Assembly: GCA_021234535.1 (NCBI GenBank)
Contig: CM037849.1
Location: forward strand, 310,001-374,000
Source: Stichopus chloronotus
Lineage: Eukaryota > Echinodermata > Holothuroidea > Aspidochirotida > Stichopodidae
Reading direction: 5' to 3'
DNA: 64,000 nt
Below the pieces are notes generated by a model. That model was given only the letters and a program-made list of their open reading frames with translations. It was not told the origin of the DNA and did no database searches. Numbering within the stretch: position 1 is the first letter of the stretch; the number at the start of each line of letters is the position of its first letter. The translations under genes were made by a program, and so were the position numbers. Of the stretch, positions 38,285 to 50,126 are shown piece after piece.

Positions 38285-41200
38285 GTGAGTTACATCTTCT
38301 GTTCTTATTTCTCGTATTTCAGAAGCAATGTTTTGAGATGTCTTGTAGATCATTTTCTGCATTTATTGATAATGCTACTAAGAGATCAAAAATAATTTAT
38401 CAATTTGCGAAGAGAACAGTTCGTGATACAAAGTAAAGTTGTCATTTCAAAGTCGAAACTTTGTGAAAACTTAAAAGAAGATCTTGCTTAAAATGGTGTT
38501 TCTCTTCAACATATTCACAGCACATCATCTTGAAAATCCGAATATTGTGTTAAAAAAGGAATATCAATCTGCTCATTGCTTTGCATTTTCTTACTTGAAA
38601 AAAGAGATAAAATAGTATTAATAAAAATTACACATAGAATCAAAAATTCTGTTTTTCAGTGTCTATGATTTTAATTAACATAACTGTAGTGTACAGTAAT
38701 ATTATACTGCAAAATATTAGAATAATACCATGTTGTATATAAGCTATTGAAGAAGCACCGTCAATGTTCATACAAATAAAGCAGGCATCACAGAATTTGT
38801 GGAAGAAATAGATATGCCGGTGTAATCGGGTATAAAATGGCATATATCTGTGCGAAATCAAAATACTAAAAGCTGAATGAGACATCATTTTTAAAGGAAA
38901 ATGCCTTATATTTTGAAGTTAACTTTAGTCTTACATAATGGATCAATAGCCTTATATGTAAAGTGCCCCAACGAGTGTTGTCATAAACAGGTACTGCCAA
39001 CATTTGTCAGAATAACTTTATAAGGAGTGTCAGCATTTCATGATTGTTTTGAAAAAAATGTCTTACTTTTATTAGGTAATCTAATTATTCCTGGTGTTAC
39101 ATATACCTGCGTTTATCCTTAACTTCACAAAAGCCTTAAAAACCAATTATTCCCCAATACTTTCACTAAAACAGTTCAAGATCGAGTTCTTTTCATATAT
39201 GTTTCCGCACGGTACCAAAATTATTATTAAAAAGACAGCTCCCACATGTAGATTTAAAACCCGCATCTTGTCATAGAGTTGTTAGTATAAACAATGGTAG
39301 GGGTTCTGAGTTGTGATGTTACATTTCAATTTGTTTCCATTATGTAAATAGTGCTTACTATATGATAAAGAAGTTCGTCATAGACATAATTTAGACGACT
39401 TCAGAGGCAATCAAACTATGAGGTTGCTTTTTTACTGTATAATAACAGATATGTTCAAGTCATAATCAAATTTTCAAAGACAAGTTTTTAATAATTTTAA
39501 AAAGAAACAATGTAATGAAAAATTAGAAGGTGATAACGGCATGTCAGAATTATGCAATTATGTTTCATCGACAATTCTCTAACGTTAGTATCAAATTGAG
39601 ACATCCACTTTAAAAGAAATTATTTGCATGAACATTCATTTTTCGAATGATACTTAATGCCAACTAAAATTAGTTAATGTGTGCAAGAGAAAAGAATAGT
39701 AAGAACAATAGCTGAGTCAAAGTGATACATTTATCAGTGTGTCACTTAGAAGTTTTATTATGTGTAACTTTTAAAACTCTAGTTAACTCAAGTAACAATT
39801 TTACTCCACATCGTATGAGAAGGACAAATAAGACTCTTGTTAGACCTTACCAAACCAAAGAATAATGTTTGAGTAATTAATTTCTTTCATTCCAAGAAAA
39901 GTACTGAACTGAGATATTATGTTTAAATCATTTAAAAATGAAATATATATTGAAATAGACGCATGGAGTGGCCATTTCATCTGTTCTTTAATCCTTCCAC
40001 ACTTTGTGAAAATGTGAGAAAAGGAAATATGGTGCAAATTTTCAAAAAAAAAAAATTCGCGTCAATTGCATTTTATTTGAAGGCGTACTTTCCAGGTTAT
40101 CACTTCAAACCCCTTGTCAATATCTTGTTCCTAACTCAAGATATTGTTGTTTGAAAAAAGACTGCTCGGTCAATAAAGGTGTCGAGGTACCTCAGATTTA
40201 TCAAAATGCCATGTAACAGCGGCAAAATAATGTGAAAAGTCTTTGTTTTCCTTTGAAATTGAATCCATAAGATAACCTTGAAATTTGATACCAGGGAAAA
40301 TGTAGATAGCGTGGATTGTAGATTTATCTTAAATGTTGAGAGAATTGGTCACATCGTTTTAGACTATTGTAACCTTTATTTTAATGACAGTCTTGATTAT
40401 AAATGTATACAAAGGCTACGCAAGTAGTTGTGCCTGTTCGTCATCACAAATTCCCCATAACGCAATATAATATTTTGAAGTAGATATTTCTTCAAAAATT
40501 CATAACTACCGAACGGAACATGCTATTGAGATCTTGGTTTTATCAAAAACGAGAGACAAAATATCCTAATTTTTATGAGATATAAATGTTCTTTAGTGGC
40601 AAGTCCCTTTAATTACATCTTTTTATACATTTTATTTGTAAGCTGAAAATTAACACTTGTCTAGTATATATGTACATATATTAGTAGTTAATTGTTAAGT
40701 ATTATTATTAGTTTATTTATGCAGTTTATTGACTTCATTGTAACCTGTGCTTACACGGTATCTATGTTGGCGAGACAGACACTTCGTTTCGTCTCCGACC
40801 TAACAATCTCAAAAAGCCGTTCGTGTCAATGTTATCGTATATCCAACATCTAAACACTATAATCACATTCGTCACTCCATTAACAATCTTAAAGTAACTC
40901 TAGTACTAGTAGCTGGCAACTTTGCCTGCATAGAAGGCCGAAAGCGCACGGAATTAATGTGGATAATGAAGCTTCAAACACACAGCACTAGACTCAACAA
41001 AGACCTTGGTCTTCTTAAGATTTCATCAAACACTTTCATCCGGTTGTTTTTGTATGTCATTGTGCATTGTTTGTCTTATGTAGATACCAACAAATGATTA
41101 ACATTACTCACTGTGCTGTTTGATTTTCGCTGAAGAATTTTCCACGGTGACCGAAAGTTCCGAATAAAGTCGTATATTTTGTACAATCAACCAGTTATGC

Positions 41201-44200
41201 TATTCTATATGTACAATGACATTTAATACTAGCAAAGTGGTTCTCAGTTTAATGGAGTCCTAATATCTGTTGCATAACATTAAAGTCTTCAAAAATTTGA
41301 GCTGTCTTATTTAAGTACTTTTAATTCAAAATTCTTTTTTAATTTTAGTCGTTATTAAACATATTTAAACTGCTTATTGAAATGCATGTAAAATATCTTA
41401 GAACTAGACATGCTCTATTTGTCAATAAAATCAACTTGCTTAAGACACAGGTTCCCTCTTATTTGGAAATACGAACTAGTTAAATTAGATTGTATACGGT
41501 ACAAAGTCCACAAATATCTTTCTTACAGTATCTGAAAGAGGATGATATGATCCAAAGAATGTTAACCTCTTTCTTGCACTTTCTTAACCTCTTTCTTACA
41601 TAACGTAAAAAATGTTCCATAGACCCTAGTGATTGGTACATTTGACTAAAAAAACAACTGAATGACTATTCAGGAGAGGAATTTGTTTTTCATCTCGTCA
41701 AGCTCTACCACCTCCATAAGTCACTGACGGATGTATTGTGACAGAAAGATTAAACATTATAGTTTATAAACGTTGTGCTAATGCACTACACTTATAGCAG
41801 AAGTAAAAAAGACAACAGTCCTAAAACGAGAACGTCATATCTTTGGTTACTCTTATTTTCCTTATATATTTTTATATTTGTTAGTCGCTGCAGATGTTCG
41901 TCTTCAAAAGGATAAGGAAATTAGTTACGATGCGAATGATAAAAAACCCAGATATAAAGCTTGTCCGAATTCTGCTTTAGGTTTAACTCACTTTCTATGA
42001 TATTGCCTTTGATATACAGTTCATAAAATCTGTCGGTTGTTGTAATATCTGTTTTCATGGACTTACCTTACTCAGGGTAACCAACAGATGCTGGTAGCCG
42101 CCATCGAGAGACAAAATCAAAGTATGTACAGTATTTACATGTATTAACAAAATTATATTTCTCTCCCACTTTTTGTTAGTTTGTTGAAACTGATTCTAAT
42201 CATTGCATTTGTTGATTTTCTTACATTTTGTTACGCTTTTCTTGTATTTAGACTTTACACATTGTAAGGGAATCATTTTCAATACGACAATCTAAGTATG
42301 TGCAACTTATGTGTTCAAGACTATGTTGATCGGTTGATTGAGTACGCAACCAATTTATTTATACATATGGTCCGTTACAACATTATTAGGATTATGGCAT
42401 TAGTTTCTCATTAGTTCTCTTCATATGCAAGTTTTTATTTTATTATTTCAGCACCATATTATTTCTTTTATCAACATCCTCAATATCCAAGAGATTGCTA
42501 TGAAGCACTAAGGGGATGTCCATCAAATACCAACTCCAGTGGTGTGTACGTGATTAAGCCGGACGGTTATCCTGAACCGTTTGAAGTATACTGTGATAAC
42601 AGTCTAGATAACGGTGGATGGACGGTAAGTTTTCGTGAGTGTATGGTGTTTCTAGTGCATACCACTGGCCAAACCAACCTTTCATGATTTTTTGTTCTAC
42701 GTTTAGGTGTTGTTGTAGGGGATATGGAGATATTAGGAACTTAATGTAATCAAATGTCCTCACTTTTTCCTAAACAAGGAAACAATATGCTACATTAAAA
42801 TATGTTAAAGAGGCTCATTGAGTTGTTTTGTGAAATTCACTCAATTTTTCTAAACAGGTCAAGTTTCCTTCACATACTTATGACAAACAGTCAAACTAAA
42901 AGGATCCCAAAGTTTTACATACGTTGGAACATTAATGAGTGAGTAACCAATGATTAAATTTGGTTTTTGAAACTTTGTGACCAGACATTTTCACATTAGT
43001 ACATTCACATGCACACAATCAGAGCAAGTAACGGTCAAAAATTCGAAAAAAATTGACAGTTTTCATATAACTATTGGATGTGAAACTTGATTAATTATGC
43101 TAATTGTGAGTATTGTCGTGCGTTTGTATACTTCAAAATCACCGCAATCTTTACTGATATCAACTCAATGAGCCCCTTTAAGTTGTCTCAATAAACAAAA
43201 TGCAAGGAACCGCTAAAATCAACTTTCAAGTTATTTGAGTTCTTGACATGTTTATTGGATTTTACTTCCTTTCTCAGGTTATACAACGTAACTTCGAAGG
43301 AAAAATAAGTTTCAACCGTAGCTGGGAAGATCATCAACATGGATTTGGTTTTCTTTCCACTGACATGTGGATTGGTAACGATAAACTATCATTTATTACC
43401 AATCAGAATCGATATCAACTTCGTATTGACCTTGTGACAACAGACGATTTGTCATTTTACGTCACGTATGACGAATTTCGTATCAGCGACGTCTTCAGTA
43501 ACTACAAGCTTGTCACTACGGGATTGCAAGGAGGAAATATAGGTAAAACTGTCGTTATGATATGGCCAATGTGAACCAAAAAATAGTTGAGCAATAACGA
43601 TTTCGCAATGCAAAGGTGTTGGAGGCTGTAAATACAACGTGACCTGTCAATAATACTGCCTTTGCTGTCTTGTACTATCCCAATATTTACTCTTGACAAA
43701 GTTATATTTTCAGTGACGAAAGGAAATATAAAAAAATATCGGGAAACTCCTTTGATTATATAGGCAAATACAAATAAATTATAATGAAAACTGAAAAATC
43801 TCAATTAAGGATTTCACTGCAAAAAGCTAAATGCTACGGACTCATTTTTTTTTTCATGTTTATTGGTTCGGCAGTTCCATAACATGGTGCTAAAATATGC
43901 GAATTATTAAAATTCTATAATTTGTGTTCCCAGATAACTTTGACTGGTGTCCAACCAACAAAATCTACGATGAGTGCAAATGTGAAAGCTCCTGCGCTGA
44001 TCCCGATCAATGTGTCAACTCCTGCTCAGAATCTCATTCATGCATCTGTCCTCAAGCCTTGGGATATTTGATGAATGGTGACGACTGTATTCGTAAGGAG
44101 AACTGTGGATGTTACATCAGTATTACAGATGGTCATCAAGGAGTTTTATTAACAGTGAGTACATGAAACAGAAGTCAATTCAGTCCTTGAAGTAAGGAAA

Positions 44201-46639
44201 AACAATTGAAATGATTTCATTTGATGTGCGTTAGATTTAACAGCTTCATGTGTGCACCGGAAAGTTTATTTTCGAATTTTTCATCTTACACCACGGAGAG
44301 TAATTGCCTAGAATGAGACAGAAAAAATGAGCTAATTTAAGATTAATGAGAATTTTCATTTAGCCTCTTCAGAATTCAAATATTAAAAAAAAAACTTCCA
44401 ATCCTGCACAGCCTAAGGACATACGACAGAAAATAAACAAAAATATATGTATCTCATTAACAAGCTGAAACTTCGTTACTCACATCTCCATTATTAAGGA
44501 GAAACAATTTAAAAAAAAAAATTCTTATATCTTCTCTTATGAATAAAATACTTTACAGGAAGGACAATCACACGTTTCCCCAACCTGCGACAGAAATTGT
44601 TCTTGCATTGACGGCCACCTCACCTGCGATGATAGCTATAGATGTGACACTAATGCAGATTGTGAAGAAAGAAACGGTCAAAGGCAATGTTACTGTCGTG
44701 AAGGATATGATGGAGACGGTCAACGATGTACAAAGCAGAGGACAGTCTCTACGCCTAAAGACTGTAAGCAACTGTATGACAATGGCGAGAGAACCAACGG
44801 AATCTATCAAATAAAACCTACCAATTGGTCTGGGTCTCCGTTTGATGTTTACTGCAATATGTCAGATGGCGGAGGTTGGACTGTAAGTGATTTAAATGCT
44901 TAAAGTTTCGTCATAGTTAATTACTTGTTAATCGCATCATCCTTCGTTCCCTTTTCCAATGCAATTGTCACCTGCAAGTTATGACGAACGTATGCACTCC
45001 AGTTAGTAGCTTTAACATAATAATTCACATTTTATTTGAAGGTCTTTCAACGTCGGGTAGATGATTCTGAAGACTTCTACCTTTTTTGGGATGATTACAA
45101 AAACGGGTTTGGGGATCTTGGTAAGAACTTTTGGATGGGAAATGAAAAGATTCACAGTTTAACGAACCAAGGAAGATGTGAACTTCGAATCGATTTTGTA
45201 AACCAGAACGGTGATTCCTACTACGCTAAATACGATTCATTTCGTATCACTGATGAAGCCGACAAGTACAGACTGAATCTTGGAAGTTACACAGCAGGAG
45301 ATGCTGGTAGGTTCATGGTATCGAAAATAATTGATAGAGGCTACAAGCACTATAACTTATTTAATTACTGTGATGTAATATAATAATACTGTCCACGAAA
45401 TTTATTTTCCAACAGAACATAACATTTCTGTGTTTTACATTAAAATATTTGTATTTTTCCATAACGGGAAGCGTATTTCAATTGATTTTATGATGCCTAA
45501 TAAATGTTTTTGAAATACGTGCACTTATTTGTTCAAAATGCGAAAATTGTTAAACTTTCGTTTGACCTATATCATGCTTGTATATTCAAATGATTCTTAG
45601 CTTTGTTGTGACATAGCTTAGTGGGTGTCATTCCAAACTTCATTAAGGTTTTAAATTCAATAATTACATTAAAACATGTCATAACAATAACATTTCAGTT
45701 TCAAGAGTATTTGCCACTCTCATTGTAAACAAAAACAAAATGGAATCATAAATATCGGGACAAAATTTAATAAAATTTACAGCAATTATTAAACAGCTAT
45801 TTGGAAGTGAAAGGACCAGGAGAAATAAAGTGAATACATTTTCCAATAAGGAAATAAAACAAATAAATTGTATCATGATAGGTTCAGTTTAAAGACAAAT
45901 ATATCCCCCACCGGAAAAAGAAATAAACAACATTATTGAAAGCAATATTTGGTGAATAAACATGGGAATTTGTCGTCATTAATATCTGGTTAAAAGCTAA
46001 AATTTCATTTTATTGGAATCATTTATAAGGAAACTCTAATGTTGATCACAAACAACATCTTATGAAAAATCAGTTCAAATGAATCATCTTTTTGCACTTT
46101 CGTTGAGCACACTAGTTTACATTCAAATCAGGAATCTCAAAAGGCAAACTTAGAGCCAAAGTTGGTAGAAATAAGAAACTCTTCCTTAATAAGATGTGAA
46201 CATTTTATTTGGTCGTGATATATCGGATACAATGTTATTTAGTTGTGAGTCATTAAATATTCTGTATCATATCAACTTACCAATTTAATTATTTCATCTT
46301 TCTTCAGGTGATTCGTTGACTAATCATAATAACCAACAGTTCACGACCCAGGACGAGGACAATGACGATTACGATTATAGTTTGGCTTCCTCTGAGACTA
46401 ACAACCTTGCACGTTATAAAGATGGTGCCTGGTGGTACGATGAAAATTATTGTGATCATTATTATTGTTATTACTATTCTTGTTATTATCATCATTGTTA
46501 TTATTATTGTTGTTATTATTATTGCTATTATTCATCTCTGAACAGCCCTCACGGCGATTATAATTTCTATTGGGGTCGCCTTCCTCGATGTTATTATTAT
46601 ATTCAGTACACGGAAATGAAAGTTCGCTCGGTGGAATGA
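38201..46639 (+). CDS. FReD gene C: secreted FBG'-TIL-EGF-fibrinogen protein (intact)
   Basis: The only intact FReD gene. Eight exons (38201-38284, 42076-42121, 42452-42624, 43278-43542, 43934-44154, 44559-44882, 45042-45306, 46308-46639) sum to 1710 nt, exactly 570 codons. All introns are GT-AG and all phases match. The 569-residue product has a signal peptide (~1-20), a short polar linker, a fibrinogen domain made of a and b parts only (~44-189), TIL plus TILa cysteine-rich modules (~190-285), an EGF-like domain (~285-315) and a full fibrinogen domain ending EMKVRSVE. FReD proteins bind carbohydrate or acetylated ligands through the C-terminal subdomain; a secreted recognition or immune role is inferred from family. 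Oddities: FBG1 lacks its C-terminal third, and FBG2 carries a ~26-residue Tyr/Cys/His expansion. ATG chosen for the leader and ACCAAAATG context; expression is untested. Confidence 0.88.
40735..41040 (+). mobile_element. Penelope-like element: GIY-YIG endonuclease fragment
   Basis: Within intron 1 of gene C. HGIYVGETDTSFRLR (from 40754) matches the GIY...G.T.R.L...R start of the GIY-YIG nuclease found at the C-terminus of Penelope-like retroelements. After a frame change near 40825, YNHIRHSINNLKVTLV, then R+TELMWIMKLQT and RLNKDLGL follow in order, as in PLE nucleases. No RT portion is visible; it is a dead fragment. Confidence 0.7.
42076..42121 (+). CDS. Gene C exon 2: 46-nt linker exon
   Basis: Between CTTACTCAG and GTATGT; encodes GNQQMLVAAIERQNQ plus one base (phase 0 to 1). 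It was found because the signal exon ends in phase 0 while FBG1-a needs phase 1. The exon is conserved in position in units B (18676) and 2 (near 32876), each of which has a stop. Confidence 0.8.
42452..42624 (+). CDS. Gene C exon 3: FBG1-a
   Basis: 173 nt (phase 1 to 0): PYYFFYQHPQYPRDC, LRGCPSNTNSSGVYVIKPDG, FEVYCDN, GGWT. Opens the first fibrinogen domain. Bounded by TTTCAG and GTAAGT. Confidence 0.88.
43278..43542 (+). CDS. Gene C exon 4: FBG1-b
   Basis: 265 nt (phase 0 to 1): VIQRNFEG, SWEDHQHGFG, MWIGNDKLSFITNQ, YQLRIDL, YDEFRISD. The next exon is TIL, not FBG-c, so the Ca-binding, ligand-pocket P subdomain is absent from this domain. Confidence 0.9.
43934..44154 (+). CDS. Gene C exon 5: TIL module
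   Basis: 221 nt (phase 1 to 0), ten cysteines in TIL spacing: WCPTNKIYDECKCESSC, CVNSCSESHSCICP, CIRKENCGCY. TIL modules occur in serine-protease inhibitors and in mucin/VWF-type proteins; no reactive-site loop typical of an inhibitor can be assigned. Confidence 0.88.
44559..44882 (+). CDS. Gene C exon 6: TILa + EGF-like + FBG2-a
   Basis: 324 nt, phase 0 both ends. EGQSHVSPTC...CSCIDG continues the TILa fold; CDTNADCEERNGQ...CYCREGYDGDGQRC is EGF-like with six cysteines; QRCTKQRTVSTPKDC is the linker; then YDNGERTNGIYQIKP, FDVYCNMSDGGGWT. A near-copy of this exon with its donor flank lies at 61650-61975. Confidence 0.9.
45042..45306 (+). CDS. Gene C exon 7: FBG2-b
   Basis: 265 nt (phase 0 to 1), open: VFQRRVDDSEDFYLFWDDY, GFGDLGKNFWMGNEK, YAKYDSFRITDEADKYRLNL. 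The homologous exons in A, A' and B all carry stops. Confidence 0.92.
46308..46639 (+). CDS. Gene C exon 8: FBG2-c with Tyr/Cys/His expansion
   Basis: 332 nt after TTTCTTCAG. GDSLTNHNNQQFTTQ leads into a DEDND calcium-site motif, NLARYKDGAWWYDE, then a ~26-residue run of Y, C and H built from TTATTATTG-like triplets, then SSLNSPHG and YIQYTEMKVRSVE, stop. The first cysteine of the usual NCA...WW..C pair is Leu here. Confidence 0.9.
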
Positions 46640-46644
46640 GGATT

Positions 46645-49485
46645 TTAAAGGACAAGCAACCGATAGTGAGACAGCAAATTTACCATAAACGGAATCATGT
46701 AATAACTTTAAGACACAATGAAAACCCTGGTATTTCTCAAAATATGTTTCACTCCAAAACCTAGCATAAAAATGATAGCCTTCGATAAAACATCTGAGAT
46801 ACTTTGTCTTAAGTGCTGTTAAATCAAGTGATAAATCATGTCTCTGAACATACTTTCTTACTTACTTTGAAACATTTTAAAACAGTTTAGCATTTTGGTA
46901 GACTGTTTCTTTGTAGTTCTGTATTTTACAAAATACAAGTTATTTATATCAATACCATTGTGTGTATATTACATTTTTGTGTGGCTTGATATTTTGAAGG
47001 CCTTTTTTGTCAATTAAGAAGAAACAATTTCTAATAAGCCTTTTGGCAAACTAAATTAACTCAAGGAATTGCAGGATGAAAGTGAAATAAACAAACCGTG
47101 CTCGCTATACATAGCATGAAACAAAACAAAAACGTTTAAACTGATTTTAACACAATTTTTAAAAGAAAGTGGTGGTTTATGTGTCGTTCAAGAGACAGAA
47201 CTGTAGGTGAGAACGTTATGTATACTTGCAGTTGGTCTTAAAAAGAAGGTGTCATAGAAGTGCACGAAATAAGCAGAACAGAGACCTCAGGAAACGTTTC
47301 TCCATGTGTATTGACGGTCACCCAACAAAAGAGAGCTGGTTGATATGGTTCACAAATAAAATGGAAAGCAGACCCCAACAAGCTATCTTTGCAGATTGAA
47401 CTTAACAATTCTTTACAATCTGGGACATAAACATCAGTGGTGTGTTCCAGGAACAGGATAAAACAGAGTAGAACCAACTTTCAAACGATTATCTTCAGTG
47501 AGCAAATTAGCAATCTTGCTTTCTCAGTTTCAGACTTATATACCATAGTTCGAGGCTCAATCCTCCCATGCCTCGAAATCAAGGCTCAACTGACAGAACC
47601 ACCCGAGAACCATCCCACGTAACTCCAGATCCATCCCATAATTTGTGAATACTTATAAAGAGTCACCACTTAAAAGGAGCAACAAGATACACTGAACAAG
47701 CTTAAAGCCCTTCTTATTTGTTGAAATGTTTGGGATTTTGCTTTCAACTACTTTCTCATGAATTATAAGCGAAGTTAGAAGTTTTGGAGGGGACACTTAC
47801 CATTGATTGATATAATTAATTGATGATTAATGTGTTGAAACTTATAAAACTTATTGAAAACATATTGTTTTCAGTCCTCAGGCTATTACGTACAAGCTTA
47901 GGTCAAAACAACTGCAGAAATGTATTCTTCTGCACATGTATTATGACTCAAGCATGTAACCAAAAGAAGAATACAGGCATAACAGTTTTAGTCGGAAAGC
48001 AAACCAACTGCTCCACAAGTCTAACCAGGAGGCTGCAAATACATAACAGGTCCCTGGTCTAACTAGACAGCAATGAGTACGAGCCAGTGCTGCAGTTGTA
48101 TCCAGGGGTAGATTCCTACTGCGAATACAAGAATTAACCCCCCCCCCCCTCTGCGTATATGACTCAGCGAATTTGAATATCAAAAAGAACTGTTGTCCTA
48201 TATGTTCCTCAAACAAAAACGTAACCAGTAGAATTATTTTTCTGAACAAAAGAAAAAAACTATAACTATAATGGTGGACTGAAACGAAGGAGAAAAAGAG
48301 AGATGTACACAGAGAACGTGGTGGATAGGGAGAGAAAGTGAGGTGGTGGAGGGGTAGAGTAAAAGATTCTCAGTACCGGCCACCGAATCCTCATTCTTGT
48401 TGTATAGTAGAAACAAAGAGAAACAAAGTCGTCACTAAAAGCATGACAAGTTACGTTAAAGTAAACTAATCAAATTTTTATTTAAACGGATAAATTTGTT
48501 GCTATACTCGATTCATATAAGCAATGTCAGATTTGACTTTTCTTCCTATGACAAAATTAAACACCGCTTGTTAATCACCATAAATTCTGCAGTAGAAGTG
48601 TTTCGTCACGGTTTTATTTTCCACTGGTCATGCATTCTGTAAATACATTCTGAAATTGAAAACCCAAATGGTCTTGACGGATGAATTATCAAGAATTGGA
48701 TTGAATTTCATGCTTTCTCGTTAATATTGTTTTATTTAATCTTGCCCAATATTAATAAATCTTTAAGTCGAAGAATAAAAAAAGAAGCAAATGATCCTTA
48801 AAGCAAAACCAAAAATCCTCAGTATGTCAGTCCTACGACGTAGAGCTCAATGTTCTACTGACTGACAACTTTCGGAGAATAATATTAGGTAATAAAATTC
48901 TGTATTTTGTCTGTGTACTGTGTTCATCTTGTATAATCTTTAACGTGTTCTACCAATTACAGCTCCCTATAACATCAAAGTCAATCCATTGTACATTACA
49001 TAAAGAAGGATGTGCACTTATTCGTATTTGCACTAAACAGCCCAATCAGCTACACATTTATCTTATTGAGTTCACTGAAGTACTTTCGTAAAATGTAATT
49101 GTTGAAAGGAAACATTCGATTCTTTTAACAGCAAAAAGAACTCTAGAACCAGATATGTAGTCAAACCATTAAACGTTAACTTACTACCCTAACCTTCATC
49201 GTTAAGACTAGCCAACCTACGTCTTTCACGTACCAGAGGCAAAACTGCGGTACGCTATCACTTTTTTTTTTTTACAATATTAACATGTTGAAATATTACA
49301 CATCATGATGGAAAGCACACTTCTGACGTCAAGTCCACATAAGGCAAAGTCCACATAAGGCAAAGTTTGAAAGTTGTGATGTCGTTGTTAAGCAACGCAC
49401 CATGTTATATATCGTTTCAAGGAATGTAGGTTACTCGTAAAAATTCTCATTACCATTAGGAATTGGAAAGTTGATCGTAGGTAAG
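46645..49485. other. 3' flank of gene C, no further gene
   Basis: Non-coding. 48050-48150 resembles 11435-11490 downstream of unit A, indicating shared flank ancestry. A poly-C tract lies near 48138. A small tandem duplication of GTCCACATAAGGCAAA occurs at 49330-49365. Confidence 0.45.
47086..47091 (+). promoter_or_regulatory. Candidate poly(A) signal of gene C
   Basis: AATAAA about 450 bases past the stop. The CCAATAAAG signal present at the equivalent position of units B and 2 has become CCATAAACG near 46682, so this downstream site is the nearest canonical hexamer I noticed. Confidence 0.3.
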
Positions 49486-49489
49486 GCCT

Positions 49490-49671
49490 ACCATCGCTGC
49501 CAAAAGTAAATGAAACAAAACCCCGTTCCCCCGTTGCAATGTTCGTACATTGTTTTAGTCATAAGCAATCATTTCAAACCTAACCAAAATGAACCAACAT
49601 TGATGGAGGGGGATGGTGAGGAAAATGTACCTTAAATGTCTGCTTGTTTCATTCATTTTGGCGGCGATTGT
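49490..49671. mobile_element. 182-bp MITE, copy 3
   Basis: Same internal sequence as 635-816 and 54085-54266; the right inverted repeat (TTTTGGCGGCGATTGT) is intact and the left one is eroded (CCATCGCTGCCAAAA). Flanks are unrelated to the other copies, so this is a separate insertion. Confidence 0.75.
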
Positions 49672-50126
49672 GGATTTATGTATGGGTATTATTACCGATA
49701 TATGGGAGCGAAGTGATAAGTCTCGCCAGGTAATTTCTACAACAGTTATAAGACGAAGTACTCGAGTTTGGCACCAGAATTGACATCAGAAGAGTAGGGA
49801 CTGAAGGCTAAAGGGAGATATGGCCACCCTTGATCATTTTTTTCAGAGGTGTACCTATTTCATACAATTAAGGGAGCCAGGGTTTGGCGGGGGGGGGGGG
49901 GCGTGTTGTTCTTTGGGAGCTCATCAATGCCTGTTTATCACAAACTTGTGTTCACACCAACATCATTTACAGGTTGCTTATTGTGGAACAATTTATTGGG
50001 TTTATTGGAGTGCATTTGCTCGTTGGTCGTGGATAGCTAAAGGTAACTTATAATACATCCGTATACACAACGTACACTTCATACGTTACTGTACTGCTTT
50101 CGGCTGGTATATTGTTTGCCAAGACT

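Noticed and set aside
46398..46655. Asn-rich minus-strand frame
   Set aside because: Antisense of the Tyr/Cys/His triplet expansion in gene C exon 8.
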